A DNA stretch of 64,000 nt from JBHGAV01 sp041946685. GTDB lineage: Bacteria; Acidobacteriota; Terriglobia; Bryobacterales; Bryobacteraceae. The translations under genes were made by a program, and so were the position numbers. The notes under the pieces are model-generated. The model had not been told where the DNA came from. It did no database searches and worked only from the letters and a program-made list of their open reading frames with translations. Where the stretch lies: the NCBI GenBank assembly GCA_041946685.1, contig JBHGAV010000007.1, positions 1-64,000 on the forward strand, written 5' to 3'. Positions 7,554-17,036 of the stretch are shown piece after piece (within the stretch, counting starts at the first letter, position 1; every line of letters starts with the position of its first letter).

Positions 7554-8580
7554 GGGCAGGCGGCGCGCCGGCCAGTTCGTCGACTCGCTTCTTCAATTCT
7601 CGCACCGTCTTGACTAGCTCCGGCAGCCTGGGAAACGCGGCCACCGCGCGCCGCCATAGGGCGGCGTCGAAAGCCGGCGATCCGGAGATCACTTGGCCGG
7701 CCTCGACGTCGCCGCCCACGCCGCTCTGGGCATAGACCACGGCGTTGTCGTGGATGGTGAGGTGCCCGGAAACGCCCACCTGTCCGGCCAAAAGGACGCT
7801 GCGGCCCAGGATTGAACTGCCCGCCAGGCCGGCCTGAGCGCAGATGATGTTGTTCTCACCGACCACGCAGGCGTGACCGACCTGAACCAGGCTGTCGATT
7901 TTGGCTCCCCGTTTGACACGGGTCTCGCCGACGGTAGCGCGGTCCACCGAGGTCAGAGTCTGGATCTCGACGTCGTCCTCGATGACCGCAACCCCGGACT
8001 GGACGATCTTGTAGTGCCTTCCGTCCTTCGTGAGGGCAAACCCGAAACCATCACCTCCCACCACCACGCCGTTTTGAAGGATGACGCGATCGCCGATCCG
8101 GCAGTACTCCCGCACCACGGCGTGGGAGTGGGCGCAGAAATCATCTCCGATCCGGGCGCCCTGGTAGATGACCACATGGGGGTGGAGGATGGCGTTGCGG
8201 CCGATGACCACCTCCTCGCCGATGGACGCGAAGGCGCCGATCGAGGCACCCTCTCCGATCACCGCCGATGGGGCTACGGCGGCCATGGGATGAATGCCGG
8301 GCGCGGGGCGCGGCGGCCGGTAGAAGAGCTCCAATGCCCGGGCGAAATCCAGGTATGGGTTCTCGGAGACGAGAGTCGCAATGGGGTGGTCCTTGACCGG
8401 CGCCGCCGCGAGGATGGCCGCGGCCCGGGTGTTCTTCACTTTGTGGATGTACTTGGGATTGGCGAGGAAGGTGAGCTCGGAGGGGCCCGCGTGCTCCATG
8501 CCGGCGAGGCCCGTGATCTCGATCGAGCCCTCTCCCACCAGCATACAGTTCAGGCGGAGGGCGATTTCCTCAAGCTTCAT
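7546..8580 (-). CDS. lpxD: UDP-3-O-acylglucosamine N-acyltransferase LpxD
   Basis: LpxD adds the second acyl chain in lipid A synthesis, so this bacterium should make a lipid A-containing outer membrane. The 344-residue product has the N-terminal uridine-binding domain (ELTFLANPKY), a long left-handed beta-helix of hexapeptide repeats, and HSHAVVREYCRIGDRVILQNG followed by GDGFGF, typical of the active-site region. The C-terminal helix is present. ATG 8580 begins the conserved MKLEEIALRL. Two earlier in-frame starts add only six residues. No other lpx gene is nearby. Confidence 0.92.
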   Translation of the reverse strand: MKLEEIALRLNCMLVGEGSIEITGLAGMEHAGPSELTFLANPKYIHKVKNTRAAAILAAAPVKDHPIATLVSENPYLDFARALELFYRPPRPAPGIHPMAAVAPSAVIGEGASIGAFASIGEEVVIGRNAILHPHVVIYQGARIGDDFCAHSHAVVREYCRIGDRVILQNGVVVGGDGFGFALTKDGRHYKIVQSGVAVIEDDVEIQTLTSVDRATVGETRVKRGAKIDSLVQVGHACVVGENNIICAQAGLAGSSILGRSVLLAGQVGVSGHLTIHDNAVVYAQSGVGGDVEAGQVISGSPAFDAALWRRAVAAFPRLPELVKTVRELKKRVDELAGAPPAHD

Positions 8581-8611
8581 AGCCACAGAGTACATCACCC
8601 GCGAGGCCCGC

Positions 8612-8893
8612 TCAGCCCTCGCGGTACTTGTCCCGGCAGGCGGCCGAACAGAAGTAGATCATCTCGCCGCGAACCGTCCGGCTGAAGCTGGAGCCAGCGG
8701 CCACGTAAGTGCCGCAGACAGGATCGCGCTTCAGCTCCCCGACGGTTCCGGTCCGGCGCTCGGAGGGAGGTTCCTGGGCGGGGCCCTTGGGCTGGATCAT
8801 GTCGGAAAAACCCCGGGTGATGGCCCCGATCACATAGCGGAGGAAGGTGAGCAGGAAGATCGAGATGAGTAAGTATAGAACTGTCCTGATCAT
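8612..8893 (-). CDS. Membrane-anchored YHS/TRASH-like metal-binding protein
   Basis: The 93-residue product has one N-terminal membrane segment (TVLYLLISIFLLTFLRYVIGAI), a short Pro-rich linker, and a C-terminal domain with RDPVCGTYV and, about 20 residues later, YFCSAACRDKY. Cysteines spaced this way (C, then CxxxC) are typical of YHS/TRASH metal-binding domains. The start is set at ATG 8893, before MIRTVLYLL. An upstream in-frame start would add ten residues. It lies 31 bases from the lpxD start on the same strand. Metal sensing or handling is the family expectation, but which metal is unknown. Confidence 0.7.
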   Translation of the reverse strand: MIRTVLYLLISIFLLTFLRYVIGAITRGFSDMIQPKGPAQEPPSERRTGTVGELKRDPVCGTYVAAGSSFSRTVRGEMIYFCSAACRDKYREG

Positions 8894-8935
8894 GGGCTGG
8901 GGCGCCTCCGCCCGGCGCCCCACTGCATGCCGACG

Positions 8936-10087
8936 CTACTTCTTCGGCGCCGATTTCTTCTTGGCGTCCGGATTCGTGTACTTTGTTTCTATCGCCTGGT
9001 CAAAAGAGGCGAGGATCCCGCGAGCCTGGTCGGCGTTGGCCCCGGTTGGCTCCAGCTTCAGGAACGTGTCGAAGGCCTCCTTGGTGCCGGCGGGAGGCTG
9101 AATCTTTCCGTCCGGAGCAATCTGGGCCTTGCCCAACAGGTAGAGACCGTACTGATACCAGGCTGGCGCGTAGTTGGGAGTGGTGGCAATGGCTCTCTTG
9201 AAGGCCTCTCCGGCGGCGTCCATCTGCCCGGTGTTCATCATCACCGCGCCCATGTTGTAGTAATACTTGCCGGCGTTAGCAGGGTCGAGTTGCGCGGCCT
9301 TCTCCAGCTCCGCCTGCGCTTCGGTGATCTTCTTCGCCCTGACCAGCACCAGGCCGTAGTTGTTGTGGTAGGCGGCGTCATCCGGCTTCAGCTCCATCGC
9401 CTTCTGGAAGGCCTCGATGGACTTGGCCAGCAGGGCTTCCTGCTCGGCACCGGTCTTCTGCTGGGCCAGACTTGAGTAGGCCTCGGCCAGTTGCCCCCAC
9501 ACCGCGTTCTGCTTGGGATCCAGCTCGGAAGCCTTGGTGAAGGCATCGACGGCGACCTGGTATTGCTGCACCTTCATGGCTTCCATGCCCTGGTTGAAGG
9601 CATCGCTCAGCGCCTTGTTCTTGGCGAGCTGCGCCGCGCGCTCCTTCATCGCTTTCTCAAGCTGTTCCTTCTGCTCGCTGGACATGCCGCGGGTCTGGTC
9701 GGCGGTAAGGTTCCCCGACGCCAACGCCTCGGCCTGCTTCTTCTTCGCTGCGAGGTCGAAGTTCACCGGGGCAGGGTCCCCCAGCGGGACCACGATGTTC
9801 TGCACGGTGTCCACGTCCTGGCCGCCGATCTCCAAGGTCACGGTGTAGTTGGTCGAGCGGCCGGCCGGCAAACCGGCATGGAAGTACTCCCCGCGACGGT
9901 TAGTCTTGGTCTGGTACTTGCCTTTGATGTCGTTACGAATGATCTTGATGACCGCGTTCTGGACGGGTTGTCCATCTTCGCCCACCACTTTGCCCTGAAT
10001 GGCGCCCATCTGGCCGAAAGCCGCGCCAGCAAACAGCAAGTAGACGAAGGCGGCCGACAACAAACACTTTGCTACGGATCTACCCAT
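8936..10087 (-). CDS. Secreted TPR protein with an N-terminal carboxypeptidase-regulatory-like domain
   Basis: The 383-residue product has a signal peptide (to about residue 25, ending in FGQ), then a CnaB/carboxypeptidase-regulatory-like domain (GAIQGKVVGEDGQPVQNAVIKI...GEYFHAGLPAG, about 27-110). A charged helical linker follows, then at least four tetratricopeptide repeats (for example DPKQNAVWGQLAEAY, KPDDAAYHNNYGLVL, NAGKYYYNMGAVM). It ends in a lysine-rich tail. The start at ATG 10087 has GGAGACTT just upstream. Such proteins usually act as periplasmic scaffolds. No specific partner is visible. Confidence 0.8.
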   Translation of the reverse strand: MGRSVAKCLLSAAFVYLLFAGAAFGQMGAIQGKVVGEDGQPVQNAVIKIIRNDIKGKYQTKTNRRGEYFHAGLPAGRSTNYTVTLEIGGQDVDTVQNIVVPLGDPAPVNFDLAAKKKQAEALASGNLTADQTRGMSSEQKEQLEKAMKERAAQLAKNKALSDAFNQGMEAMKVQQYQVAVDAFTKASELDPKQNAVWGQLAEAYSSLAQQKTGAEQEALLAKSIEAFQKAMELKPDDAAYHNNYGLVLVRAKKITEAQAELEKAAQLDPANAGKYYYNMGAVMMNTGQMDAAGEAFKRAIATTPNYAPAWYQYGLYLLGKAQIAPDGKIQPPAGTKEAFDTFLKLEPTGANADQARGILASFDQAIETKYTNPDAKKKSAPKK

Positions 10088-10170
10088 ATTAAGAAGTCTC
10101 CAATGCCAGAATACTACAATTGGAGATGTTCGCACACGGCCACCACGAAGAGCGGTCAGTCAGTGGGGAG

Positions 10171-10506
10171 TTAGGCCTGGAGATGCGAATCGAGCATCTT
10201 CTGGACTTCCGTCTTGCCGACGGCGCCGACGCGCTGCTCCACCACGCGGCCTTCCTTAAACAGCAGGAGGGTGGGGATGCCCCGTATGCCGTAACGCATG
10301 GCCGTCGTTCCGTTGTCGTCCACGTTCAGCTTCCCGACCTTGACCTTGCCAGCGTAATCTGTCGCGATCGCGTCGATGGTGGGTTCCATCATGCGGCAGG
10401 GACCGCACCATTCCGCCCAGAAGTCGACCAGTACGGGCAGAGGGGAGGACAGAACATCTGCGTCAAACGTACTGTCGCTCAGTGTGAGAGTATTCAAGCC
10501 TGCCAT
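10171..10506 (-). CDS. trxA: Thioredoxin
   Basis: This 111-residue protein is a standard thioredoxin, the cytoplasmic disulfide reductant. It has the active site WCGPC in DFWAEWCGPCRMMEP, the cis-proline loop GIPTLLLF and the late glycine GAVGK. There is no signal peptide. GGAG lies eight bases before the ATG. It is the next gene after glgA on the same strand, only 12 bases apart, so co-transcription is likely. Confidence 0.95.
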   Translation of the reverse strand: MAGLNTLTLSDSTFDADVLSSPLPVLVDFWAEWCGPCRMMEPTIDAIATDYAGKVKVGKLNVDDNGTTAMRYGIRGIPTLLLFKEGRVVEQRVGAVGKTEVQKMLDSHLQA

Positions 10507-10518
10507 TCGTTTCTCCGT

Positions 10519-11970
10519 CTATGCAATGGATGATCGGGGGGGCGATGGGGATTCATCCGCGAGGCTCCGGTAAAGGGCTGAGTATGCCCGCGCCGACCGA
10601 GCCCAGGAGTAATCCTTTGCCATCCCATTCAACATGATGCGCCGCCAGCCCTCCGGGTGACAGAATGCGTTCAGAGCCTCCCCCAAAGCATCCAGCATGG
10701 CCCGCGATGAGTATTCCTTGAACTTGAAGCCGGTGCTCTCATCGATGGTATCATCGAGGCCGCCGGTGGCGCGGACCACGGGGACCGTGCCGTAGCGGAG
10801 GCTATAGATCTGGTTGAGGCCGCAAGGCTCGTACCGGCTGGGCATCAGAAAGATATCGCTTCCGGCCTCGATCTTGTGGGCCAGGCGGTTGTCGAAGGCG
10901 ATGCGGACAGCGATGGTGTCCGGGTGCGCCGCCGCGAGGGAGCGAAAAAGCTCCTCGTAGCGCGGCTCGCCGGTTCCGAGGGCGACAAGCAGCACGTCCA
11001 TGGCGGCCAGGTCGGCGGCGGCTTCCGCGAGAAGGTCGAAACCCTTCTGGCTGGCAAACCGGGACACGATGCCCACCAGGGGCCGCCCGGCGGCTTCGTC
11101 GGGGAGTCCGAACTCGCCGAGGAGGTCCCGCTTGCAGGCGAGTTTGCCGGAGAGGTCGTCGGCCGAATAGGGGGCGGCGATATAGCGGTCGCGCTCCGGG
11201 CTCCATTCGGAGTAATCGACGCCGTTCAAGATGCCAGAAAGCACGCCGGCCCTCTCGCGGAGCAGTTCCTCCAGACCACAGCCGTATTCGGGAGTCTGGA
11301 TCTCGGCGGCATAGGCCCGGCTGACGGTGCTGATGGCGTGACTGGAGACAATCCCGCCTTTGAGGAGGTTGACGTCGCCCCGGAACTCGACGCCTCCGGG
11401 ATGGAACACGCTCTGATCGAGCCCCATCTGGCTCAACTCGGCTGGAGCGAAGACTCCCTGATAGGCCAGGTTGTGAATCGTGAGAAGAACCTTGACGCCC
11501 ATGAACGTGGGGTCGCCGGCGAGCATCTTGCCGAGCCAGACCGGGAGCAGAGCGGATTGCCAGTCGTGGCAGTGCAGGATCTGGGGGCGAAAGCGCCAGC
11601 GGGCGACGGCCAGCGCGGCGCGGGAAAGCAGAGCGAAGCGGATGTGATTGTCGGTGAAGTCCCCGTCCGGACCGGTGTAGATCCCCTTCCGCCCGAAAAG
11701 CGGGGGGCACTCCACAAGGTAGTAGGGCACGCCGCGAACGACCGACTCGTGGATGCGGACCGGATAGGAGGTGTGGCCCAGCCAGATGGTCACGTTCTCC
11801 ATGACGGGGCGGCTGCCGGCGACCACCGCCTCCTGGTACCAGGGAAGCACGACCGCGACCCGGTCGCCGCACCCGGCCAACTCCGGGGGCAGCGAGCCAA
11901 TGACGTCGGCCAGTCCGCCGGTCTTGACGAACGGCGTGGCCTCGGAGGCGACCATGAGGACTCGACTCAT
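10519..11970 (-). CDS. glgA: ADP-glucose glycogen synthase
   Basis: GlgA (family GT5) extends alpha-1,4-glucan chains from ADP-glucose. The 483-residue product has the substrate-binding motif KTGGLADVIGSLP at residue 17 onward, the LLTIHNLAYQG region, and the C-terminal nucleotide-sugar site SRYEPCGLNQIYSLRYGTVPVVRATGGL. Length is normal for bacterial GlgA. The gene is divergent from the TonB-dependent receptor at 12065, with about 90 bases between them. No other glycogen gene is in the window. Confidence 0.95.
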   Translation of the reverse strand: MSRVLMVASEATPFVKTGGLADVIGSLPPELAGCGDRVAVVLPWYQEAVVAGSRPVMENVTIWLGHTSYPVRIHESVVRGVPYYLVECPPLFGRKGIYTGPDGDFTDNHIRFALLSRAALAVARWRFRPQILHCHDWQSALLPVWLGKMLAGDPTFMGVKVLLTIHNLAYQGVFAPAELSQMGLDQSVFHPGGVEFRGDVNLLKGGIVSSHAISTVSRAYAAEIQTPEYGCGLEELLRERAGVLSGILNGVDYSEWSPERDRYIAAPYSADDLSGKLACKRDLLGEFGLPDEAAGRPLVGIVSRFASQKGFDLLAEAAADLAAMDVLLVALGTGEPRYEELFRSLAAAHPDTIAVRIAFDNRLAHKIEAGSDIFLMPSRYEPCGLNQIYSLRYGTVPVVRATGGLDDTIDESTGFKFKEYSSRAMLDALGEALNAFCHPEGWRRIMLNGMAKDYSWARSARAYSALYRSLADESPSPPRSSIA

Positions 11971-12064
11971 CTCCGACGATTGTCGCCGGTTTGGGGCGCC
12001 TGGGACAACGGGACGGGCACAATTCAGCGCGAGCCGGGCGGCGGCGGGTAAAATTGAACCTTAC

Positions 12065-13852
12065 GTGACACTGCTTCTGGTTGTTGCCCTCCTGCTGGCT
12101 CCCGCGGAGCCGCCCCAAGCCGAGCGGCGCGATACCGTGGTGGTGACGGGTGTGTATGAACCCGTGCCGCTGGAAGAGAGCGACCGGAGCGTCAGGAGGT
12201 TCGACGTTGAGAAGCACCTCCTGCTGTCCAGTGGTGTGACCGATCTGCTCCAACTCGATCCGGCGATCGACTTGCAGCGGCGGGCGCCTTCGGGCGTCCA
12301 GGCGGACCTTTCCATCCGGGGCGGAACATTCGGGCAGAGCCTGATTCTGCTGGACGGACTGCGGCTGAACGATCCGCAGACCGGCCACCACAACATGGAC
12401 CTGCCTCTCGGGCCGGAGGGGGTGTCCCGCATCGAGTTGCTCAAGGGTTCTGGCTCCACTCTCTATGGGTCGGACGCCGTGGGCGGGGCGGTCAACCTGG
12501 TCACACGCGCGCCCGAGAAGCCGGAGCTGCGGCTGCGCGCGGCAGCGGGGAACTTCGGCGTCAACCAGCAGCGATTCTCGCTCTCCGGCGCAAGAGGGAG
12601 ACTGGCGCAGCGGCTCTCGGCGTCGCGCGATTTCTCTTCGGGTTTCGCACCCAACCGCGACTACAGGGACCTGTCGGTTTCGTCGGCCACCTACCTGACG
12701 ACCGGGCTCGGGTCCACGTCGGTGTTCTTGGGCCACGGCGACCGGCCCTTCGGCGCGGACAAGTTCTACGGCAACTTCCACTCCTGGGAGCACACGCGGA
12801 ACTGGTTCGCCTCCCTGCGCCAGCCGCTGGGAACAGGCACGGAGGCTTACTTCGGCTACCGGCGGCACACCGACCGGTTCGTGCTGGAGCGGAACCATCC
12901 GGAGACGTTCACCAACCGGCACGCCACCGGGAGCTGGCAGGCCGGTCTGCGGCGAAGGCACGAGGTAGGGCCGAACACGCGGTTGCACTACGGCGTGGAG
13001 GGACTCCGCGACTCGATCTCGAGCACCAACCTCGGATACCATACGCGGGCCAGCGGCGCCGCCTATGCGGCCGTGGACTTCCGAGCGCTGGGGCGGTTCT
13101 CTTTCTCGGCGGGCGTGCGGGAGCAGCGGCACTCGGAGCGCGGGAGAAACCTGAGCCCGAGCCTGGCGGGGGGAGTGTGGGTCAGCCCACGAGTAAAGCT
13201 CAGAGGATCGGCCAGCCACGCCTTCCGCCTGCCGGTGTTCACCGAGCTGTACTACCACGATCCAGCCAGCGAAGGCTCTCCCAACCTGCGGCCGGAGAGA
13301 GCCTGGAGTTACGAATCCGGGGTGGAATGGAATCCGGGCCGCAGCATGGAGGGCGCGGTGACGGTGTTTCACCGGCGCCTCTCCGACGGCATCGACTTCG
13401 TCCGGAAGTCTCCGGAGGACATCTGGAGGGCGGCCAACATCCAGCGGCTGCGCTACACGGGCGTTGAGAGCAGGATAGGTGCGCGTCTCTACGGGGCCCA
13501 GAGGGTGGAGCTGGCCTACTCGGCGATGAGTGTCTCCCGCGAGTCTCATAGCTCGCTGCTTTCAAGGTATGTCCTCAATTACCCCGCTCACGCCGGGACC
13601 GTCTCCTGGATGGGGAGTTTGCGGGGAAAGTTCATCGGCAGGGTGCGGGTGGGAGCCACGAAGCGACCCGGCGTGGACCCCTACGGGGTGGTGGACGTGT
13701 ACCTGGCCCGGAACGGCCGCCGCCGGGTGCGGCCGTTCGTGCATTTGACGAATCTCTCGGGCGCGGTCTATGAGGAGATCGCCGGGGTTGCCATGCCGGG
13801 CAGGGGAATCATGGGCGGGGTCGAGTGGGTGCTGTGGGGCCCCTCCAACTGA
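12065..13852 (+). CDS. TonB-dependent outer-membrane receptor (BtuB/vitamin-type)
   Basis: The 595-residue product has a signal peptide (TLLLVVALLLAPAEPPQA), then a plug domain: VVVTGVYEPVPLEESDRSVRR, LLQLDPAIDLQRR, ILLDGLRLNDPQTGHH and LKGSGSTLYGSDAVGGAVNLVTR. A beta-barrel follows, with the TonB-receptor motif AFRLPVFTELYY and ANLRPE-like repeats (PNLRPERAWSYESG). The plug resembles siderophore or cobalamin receptors. Unlike the riboswitch-linked receptor at 23443, it has no CnaB domain and no riboswitch. GTG 12065 is the only plausible start that gives a clean signal peptide, and no clear ribosome-binding site precedes it. The ligand is unknown. Confidence 0.85.
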   Translation: MTLLLVVALLLAPAEPPQAERRDTVVVTGVYEPVPLEESDRSVRRFDVEKHLLLSSGVTDLLQLDPAIDLQRRAPSGVQADLSIRGGTFGQSLILLDGLRLNDPQTGHHNMDLPLGPEGVSRIELLKGSGSTLYGSDAVGGAVNLVTRAPEKPELRLRAAAGNFGVNQQRFSLSGARGRLAQRLSASRDFSSGFAPNRDYRDLSVSSATYLTTGLGSTSVFLGHGDRPFGADKFYGNFHSWEHTRNWFASLRQPLGTGTEAYFGYRRHTDRFVLERNHPETFTNRHATGSWQAGLRRRHEVGPNTRLHYGVEGLRDSISSTNLGYHTRASGAAYAAVDFRALGRFSFSAGVREQRHSERGRNLSPSLAGGVWVSPRVKLRGSASHAFRLPVFTELYYHDPASEGSPNLRPERAWSYESGVEWNPGRSMEGAVTVFHRRLSDGIDFVRKSPEDIWRAANIQRLRYTGVESRIGARLYGAQRVELAYSAMSVSRESHSSLLSRYVLNYPAHAGTVSWMGSLRGKFIGRVRVGATKRPGVDPYGVVDVYLARNGRRRVRPFVHLTNLSGAVYEEIAGVAMPGRGIMGGVEWVLWGPSN

Positions 13853-13885
13853 GATACACTGAAAGGCGAGAGTGCAGGACTGATT

Positions 13886-15373
13886 TTGCGCGCCTGTTTT
13901 TTGTCAGCAGGGATTCTGCTGGCCTTGTGTGGCGGCGCCTCGATGGCGGCCGAGCAGGGCCAACTGGACGCCAGTGAAACCCTCTTCTCGGTTCTGGCGG
14001 CGATAAACGCCGCCGGTTACGACGCGGACCTGGATTCCGCCTCCAGCCACCCCTTAAGGGAAGCGGTCCGGAAGGAGCTTGCCGCGAAGCGGATACCCTG
14101 TCTCGCGGAACTGAAGGATTTCTTCCTCGACCACCGGAAGAAAGACTGGACGGCTGAACTGAGCCAATACATCTCCTTTGCCCTTGTGTCGGACGGCCCA
14201 CCGGGCTTCAAGCCGCGGCTGAAGAGGAACGAACTGCCGCCGGACGTGGTGGAACTGGATGGCTTTCAGCCGTTGCTGGCCCGGTTCTACAAGGAGGCCG
14301 ATCTGGGCAAACTCTGGAACCAGGCCCAGCCCGAGTATGAGGCCGCGATCGCACGCTACCACGGGCCGGTTGTGCGGGCGGTCAGCGAAGTCAGCAGCTA
14401 CCTGCGCGCAGAGGCCGCGGGAATTCGAGGCTGGCGGTTTCAGATCTACGTGGACTTGCTTGGGGCGCCGAACCAGATACACACGCGCAGTTACGGCAGC
14501 GAGTACTTCGTGGTCGTGACGCCGTCGCCCGAGCCGCAGGTAGCCGACATCCGCCACGCGTACCTGCACTTCCAACTCGATCCTCTGGCCACCCGGTATG
14601 CCGAGGACCTGGAGAAGAAGAAGGCCGTGGGGGACTACGCGCTCGGCGCTCCCTACCTGGACGAGGTCTACAAGTCGGATTTTCTGCTGCTGGCGACCGA
14701 ATGCCTGATCAAGGCGGTGGAAAGCCGGCTCGAGCCGGGCGGCGCCGCCCGGAAGCAGGCACTGGTTCAGAAGGCGCTCGGGGAGGGATACATCCTGACG
14801 CCGCACTTCGCCGAGCAACTGGCCATCTTCGAAACTCAGGAATCTTCGATGCGTCTGTTCTATCAGCAGATGATCACGGCGATCGACTTCCGGAAGGAAG
14901 AACGGCGGCTGGCCAACGTGGAGTTCTCCACGGAAAGACCCGTCCGCCGGGCCAAGGAGGCGCCGGCGAGGCGGCCGCCAGAGCCGACCGGCGCGGAAAA
15001 GACCTTGCAGGATGCCGAACAGCTCTATGCGGAGCGGCAACTGGCCAAGGCCAAGGAAGCTTATCTTCGTTTGCTGCGGGAGACTTCGGATCGCCCGCTT
15101 CAGGCCAAGGGCTACTACGGCCTGGCGCGGATCGCGGCGCTGGAAAAGGAGCCCGGCCTGGCCGAGAAGCTGTTCCAGCAGGTGCTCGCCTCATCCCCCG
15201 ATCCGCAGACCGGTGCGTGGGCGCACGTGTATCTCGGACGGCTGGCCGACCTGGCCGGCGAGAAAGAAGCCGCCGCCGAGCACTACAGATCTGCAGCCGC
15301 GACCGAGGGCGCATCGCAGGCCGCCCGGGAGGCGGCGCTGAAGAACTTGCAGGAAGGTTTTAGGAAAGACTAG
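13886..15373 (+). CDS. Secreted TPR-repeat protein, function unknown
   Basis: The product has 495 residues with a signal peptide (ACFLSAGILLALCGGASMAA). Residues 30-330 are a helical domain I do not recognise, containing FQIYVDLLGAPNQIHTRSYGSEYFVVV. A charged Pro/Arg linker near 355-370 leads to a C-terminal TPR region (LQDAEQLYAERQLAKAKEAYLRLL, KGYYGLARIAALEKEPGLAEKLFQ, AHVYLGRLADLAGEKEAA). The start is TTG because an upstream GTG runs into a stop. It is followed 59 bases later by another secreted TPR protein. Confidence 0.75.
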   Translation: MRACFLSAGILLALCGGASMAAEQGQLDASETLFSVLAAINAAGYDADLDSASSHPLREAVRKELAAKRIPCLAELKDFFLDHRKKDWTAELSQYISFALVSDGPPGFKPRLKRNELPPDVVELDGFQPLLARFYKEADLGKLWNQAQPEYEAAIARYHGPVVRAVSEVSSYLRAEAAGIRGWRFQIYVDLLGAPNQIHTRSYGSEYFVVVTPSPEPQVADIRHAYLHFQLDPLATRYAEDLEKKKAVGDYALGAPYLDEVYKSDFLLLATECLIKAVESRLEPGGAARKQALVQKALGEGYILTPHFAEQLAIFETQESSMRLFYQQMITAIDFRKEERRLANVEFSTERPVRRAKEAPARRPPEPTGAEKTLQDAEQLYAERQLAKAKEAYLRLLRETSDRPLQAKGYYGLARIAALEKEPGLAEKLFQQVLASSPDPQTGAWAHVYLGRLADLAGEKEAAAEHYRSAAATEGASQAAREAALKNLQEGFRKD

Positions 15374-15432
15374 CCGGGAGCAGTACTCTTGGCAGGAATT
15401 GTGGTAAGGAATAACATAGCAAGGAGTCATCG

Positions 15433-16284
15433 ATGAACCACCGAATGATATGGAGGGCGGCTGCGGTGATCGCATGCGCAGCCGGGCTGCTCTTGGCGCA
15501 GGGACAGAAGAAGGGCGGCGCGGCGCCGCAGGGTCAGGCCGCTCCGCCGGCCGCGCCGCCGGGCTCGCCTGTCGCGCCTCAGCCGCAGGTGAAGTCACAG
15601 AAGGAAGGGCAGGCCGTCGTGGCGATCGTCAATGCCCAGACGCCGGACGAGCGCATCAAGGCAGCCAATGATCTGGTCAACAACTTCGCCGATTCCGAAT
15701 TCAAGAGCCTGGCGCTGTACTTCGCCGCCGTCTCCTATCAACAGAAGAACGACAGTGACAGGACGATCGTGTACGCGGAGCGCACGCTCGAAGCGGACCC
15801 GAATCACTATCAGGCCATGCTCATGCTGGCAGGGTTGATCGCGTCGCGGACGCGGGAATTCGACCTGGACCGCGAGGAGAAGCTGAAAGCCGCGGAAGGG
15901 TATGCGACCAAGGCCCTCGAGATCCTCAAGACCGCCCCGAGGCCGAATCCGAACATCACAGACGAGCAATGGGAGTCGGCCAAGAAGGATTTTGTGTCGC
16001 AGGCGCACGAGGCGTACGCCATGGCCGCCATGGCCCGCAATCAGCCGGACAAGGCCATCGAGGAGTTCAAGATCTCGATGAGCACCGCCACGATGTCCGA
16101 TCCGACGACGGCCGTACGCCTTGCGGCCGCCTACACGAAAGCAGAGAAGTACGACGACGCGATCGCCACGCTCGACAAAGTGCTGGCAGCGCCCGACCTG
16201 CACCCGCAGGTCAAGACGGTCGCCACGGGCGAGCGCAACCGCGCCATACAGTTGAAGCAGAAGGGCGCCGCGCCGGCCAAGTAG
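15433..16284 (+). CDS. Secreted TPR-repeat protein
   Basis: The 283-residue product has a signal peptide ending near LLLAQG, a Pro/Ala-rich low-complexity stretch (about 25-55), then helical repeats with TPR character (KSLALYFAAVSYQQKNDSDRTI, EADPNHYQAMLMLAGLIA, QAHEAYAMAAMARNQPDKA). AAGGAG sits six bases before the ATG. Proteins of this kind are numerous in acidobacteria and usually have no assigned role. The neighbouring rnc gene starts 30 bases after the stop, so they may share a transcript. Confidence 0.78.
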   Translation: MNHRMIWRAAAVIACAAGLLLAQGQKKGGAAPQGQAAPPAAPPGSPVAPQPQVKSQKEGQAVVAIVNAQTPDERIKAANDLVNNFADSEFKSLALYFAAVSYQQKNDSDRTIVYAERTLEADPNHYQAMLMLAGLIASRTREFDLDREEKLKAAEGYATKALEILKTAPRPNPNITDEQWESAKKDFVSQAHEAYAMAAMARNQPDKAIEEFKISMSTATMSDPTTAVRLAAAYTKAEKYDDAIATLDKVLAAPDLHPQVKTVATGERNRAIQLKQKGAAPAK

Positions 16285-16313
16285 ACGCGACCCGCCTTCT
16301 TTCCCCAACGGGC

Positions 16314-17036
16314 ATGGGTGCGGAGCTGGAGGTCCTGGAAGACTCCATAGGTCACTCGTTCAGGGACCGGGGCCTCCTGCGCCGCGCCTTGACCCACAAG
16401 TCGTTCGCCTACGAAGAATCCGCGGCCGGCCGGGCTTCCCCAGCCGACAACGAGCGGCTGGAGTTTCTTGGCGATTCCATCCTTGGCTTCCTCATCAGCG
16501 AATTGATGCTGCAAAGATATCCCACGCTGGCTGAGGGACGGCTCTCCCGGCTGACAGCCCACTACGTGAGCGCGACCCATCTCCACGAGGTGGCGGTGAG
16601 GCTCGACCTGGGGCGGCACCTGCTGCTGGGGCACGGGGAGGATCTGAGCGGAGGCAGGGCCAAGAAGGCCCTGCTGGCGGACGCGCTGGAGGCTCTGATT
16701 GCGGCCATCTATCTGGATGCAGGACTGGAGCCAACGAGAAGGTTCGTGATCCAGCAGGTGGCGGCGGATTTGGAGGGACAACCGGAAGGCGCCGAGGTCC
16801 CGCTGTCCAACTTCAAGAGCGCGCTTCAGGAATACGCTCACGCGCGAAGGCTGCCGCACCCTCGCTACGTGGTGGTGGGGGAAACCGGGCCGGAACACGC
16901 CAAGACCTTTATCGTCGAGGTCCACCTCGGGCGAGAATGGTCGATGCAGGGGGAGGCTCCAACCAAGAAGGCGGCCGGGCAGAAGGCAGCGCAGTTGTTG
17001 CTCGAGAAGCTGAAATCGGTCAAGCCAGAATCTTGA
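16314..17036 (+). CDS. rnc: Ribonuclease III
   Basis: RNase III cleaves double-stranded RNA in rRNA processing and mRNA turnover. The 240-residue product has the catalytic signature [18 protein letters not shown], the second metal-binding stretch [16 protein letters not shown], and a C-terminal double-stranded-RNA-binding domain ([13 protein letters not shown]...[19 protein letters not shown]). ATG 16314 begins the conserved [23 protein letters not shown] region closely. The 3' end overlaps the convergent MerR-type gene by 17 bases. Confidence 0.95.
   Translation: MGAELEVLEDSIGHSFRDRGLLRRALTHKSFAYEESAAGRASPADNERLEFLGDSILGFLISELMLQRYPTLAEGRLSRLTAHYVSATHLHEVAVRLDLGRHLLLGHGEDLSGGRAKKALLADALEALIAAIYLDAGLEPTRRFVIQQVAADLEGQPEGAEVPLSNFKSALQEYAHARRLPHPRYVVVGETGPEHAKTFIVEVHLGREWSMQGEAPTKKAAGQKAAQLLLEKLKSVKPES

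Noticed and set aside
10802..13549. Very long minus-strand reading frame (915 codons) across glgA and the TonB receptor
   Set aside because: It is rich in Arg/Pro/Gly with no domain, and it overlaps two genes with clear motifs. It is a by-product of high GC content.
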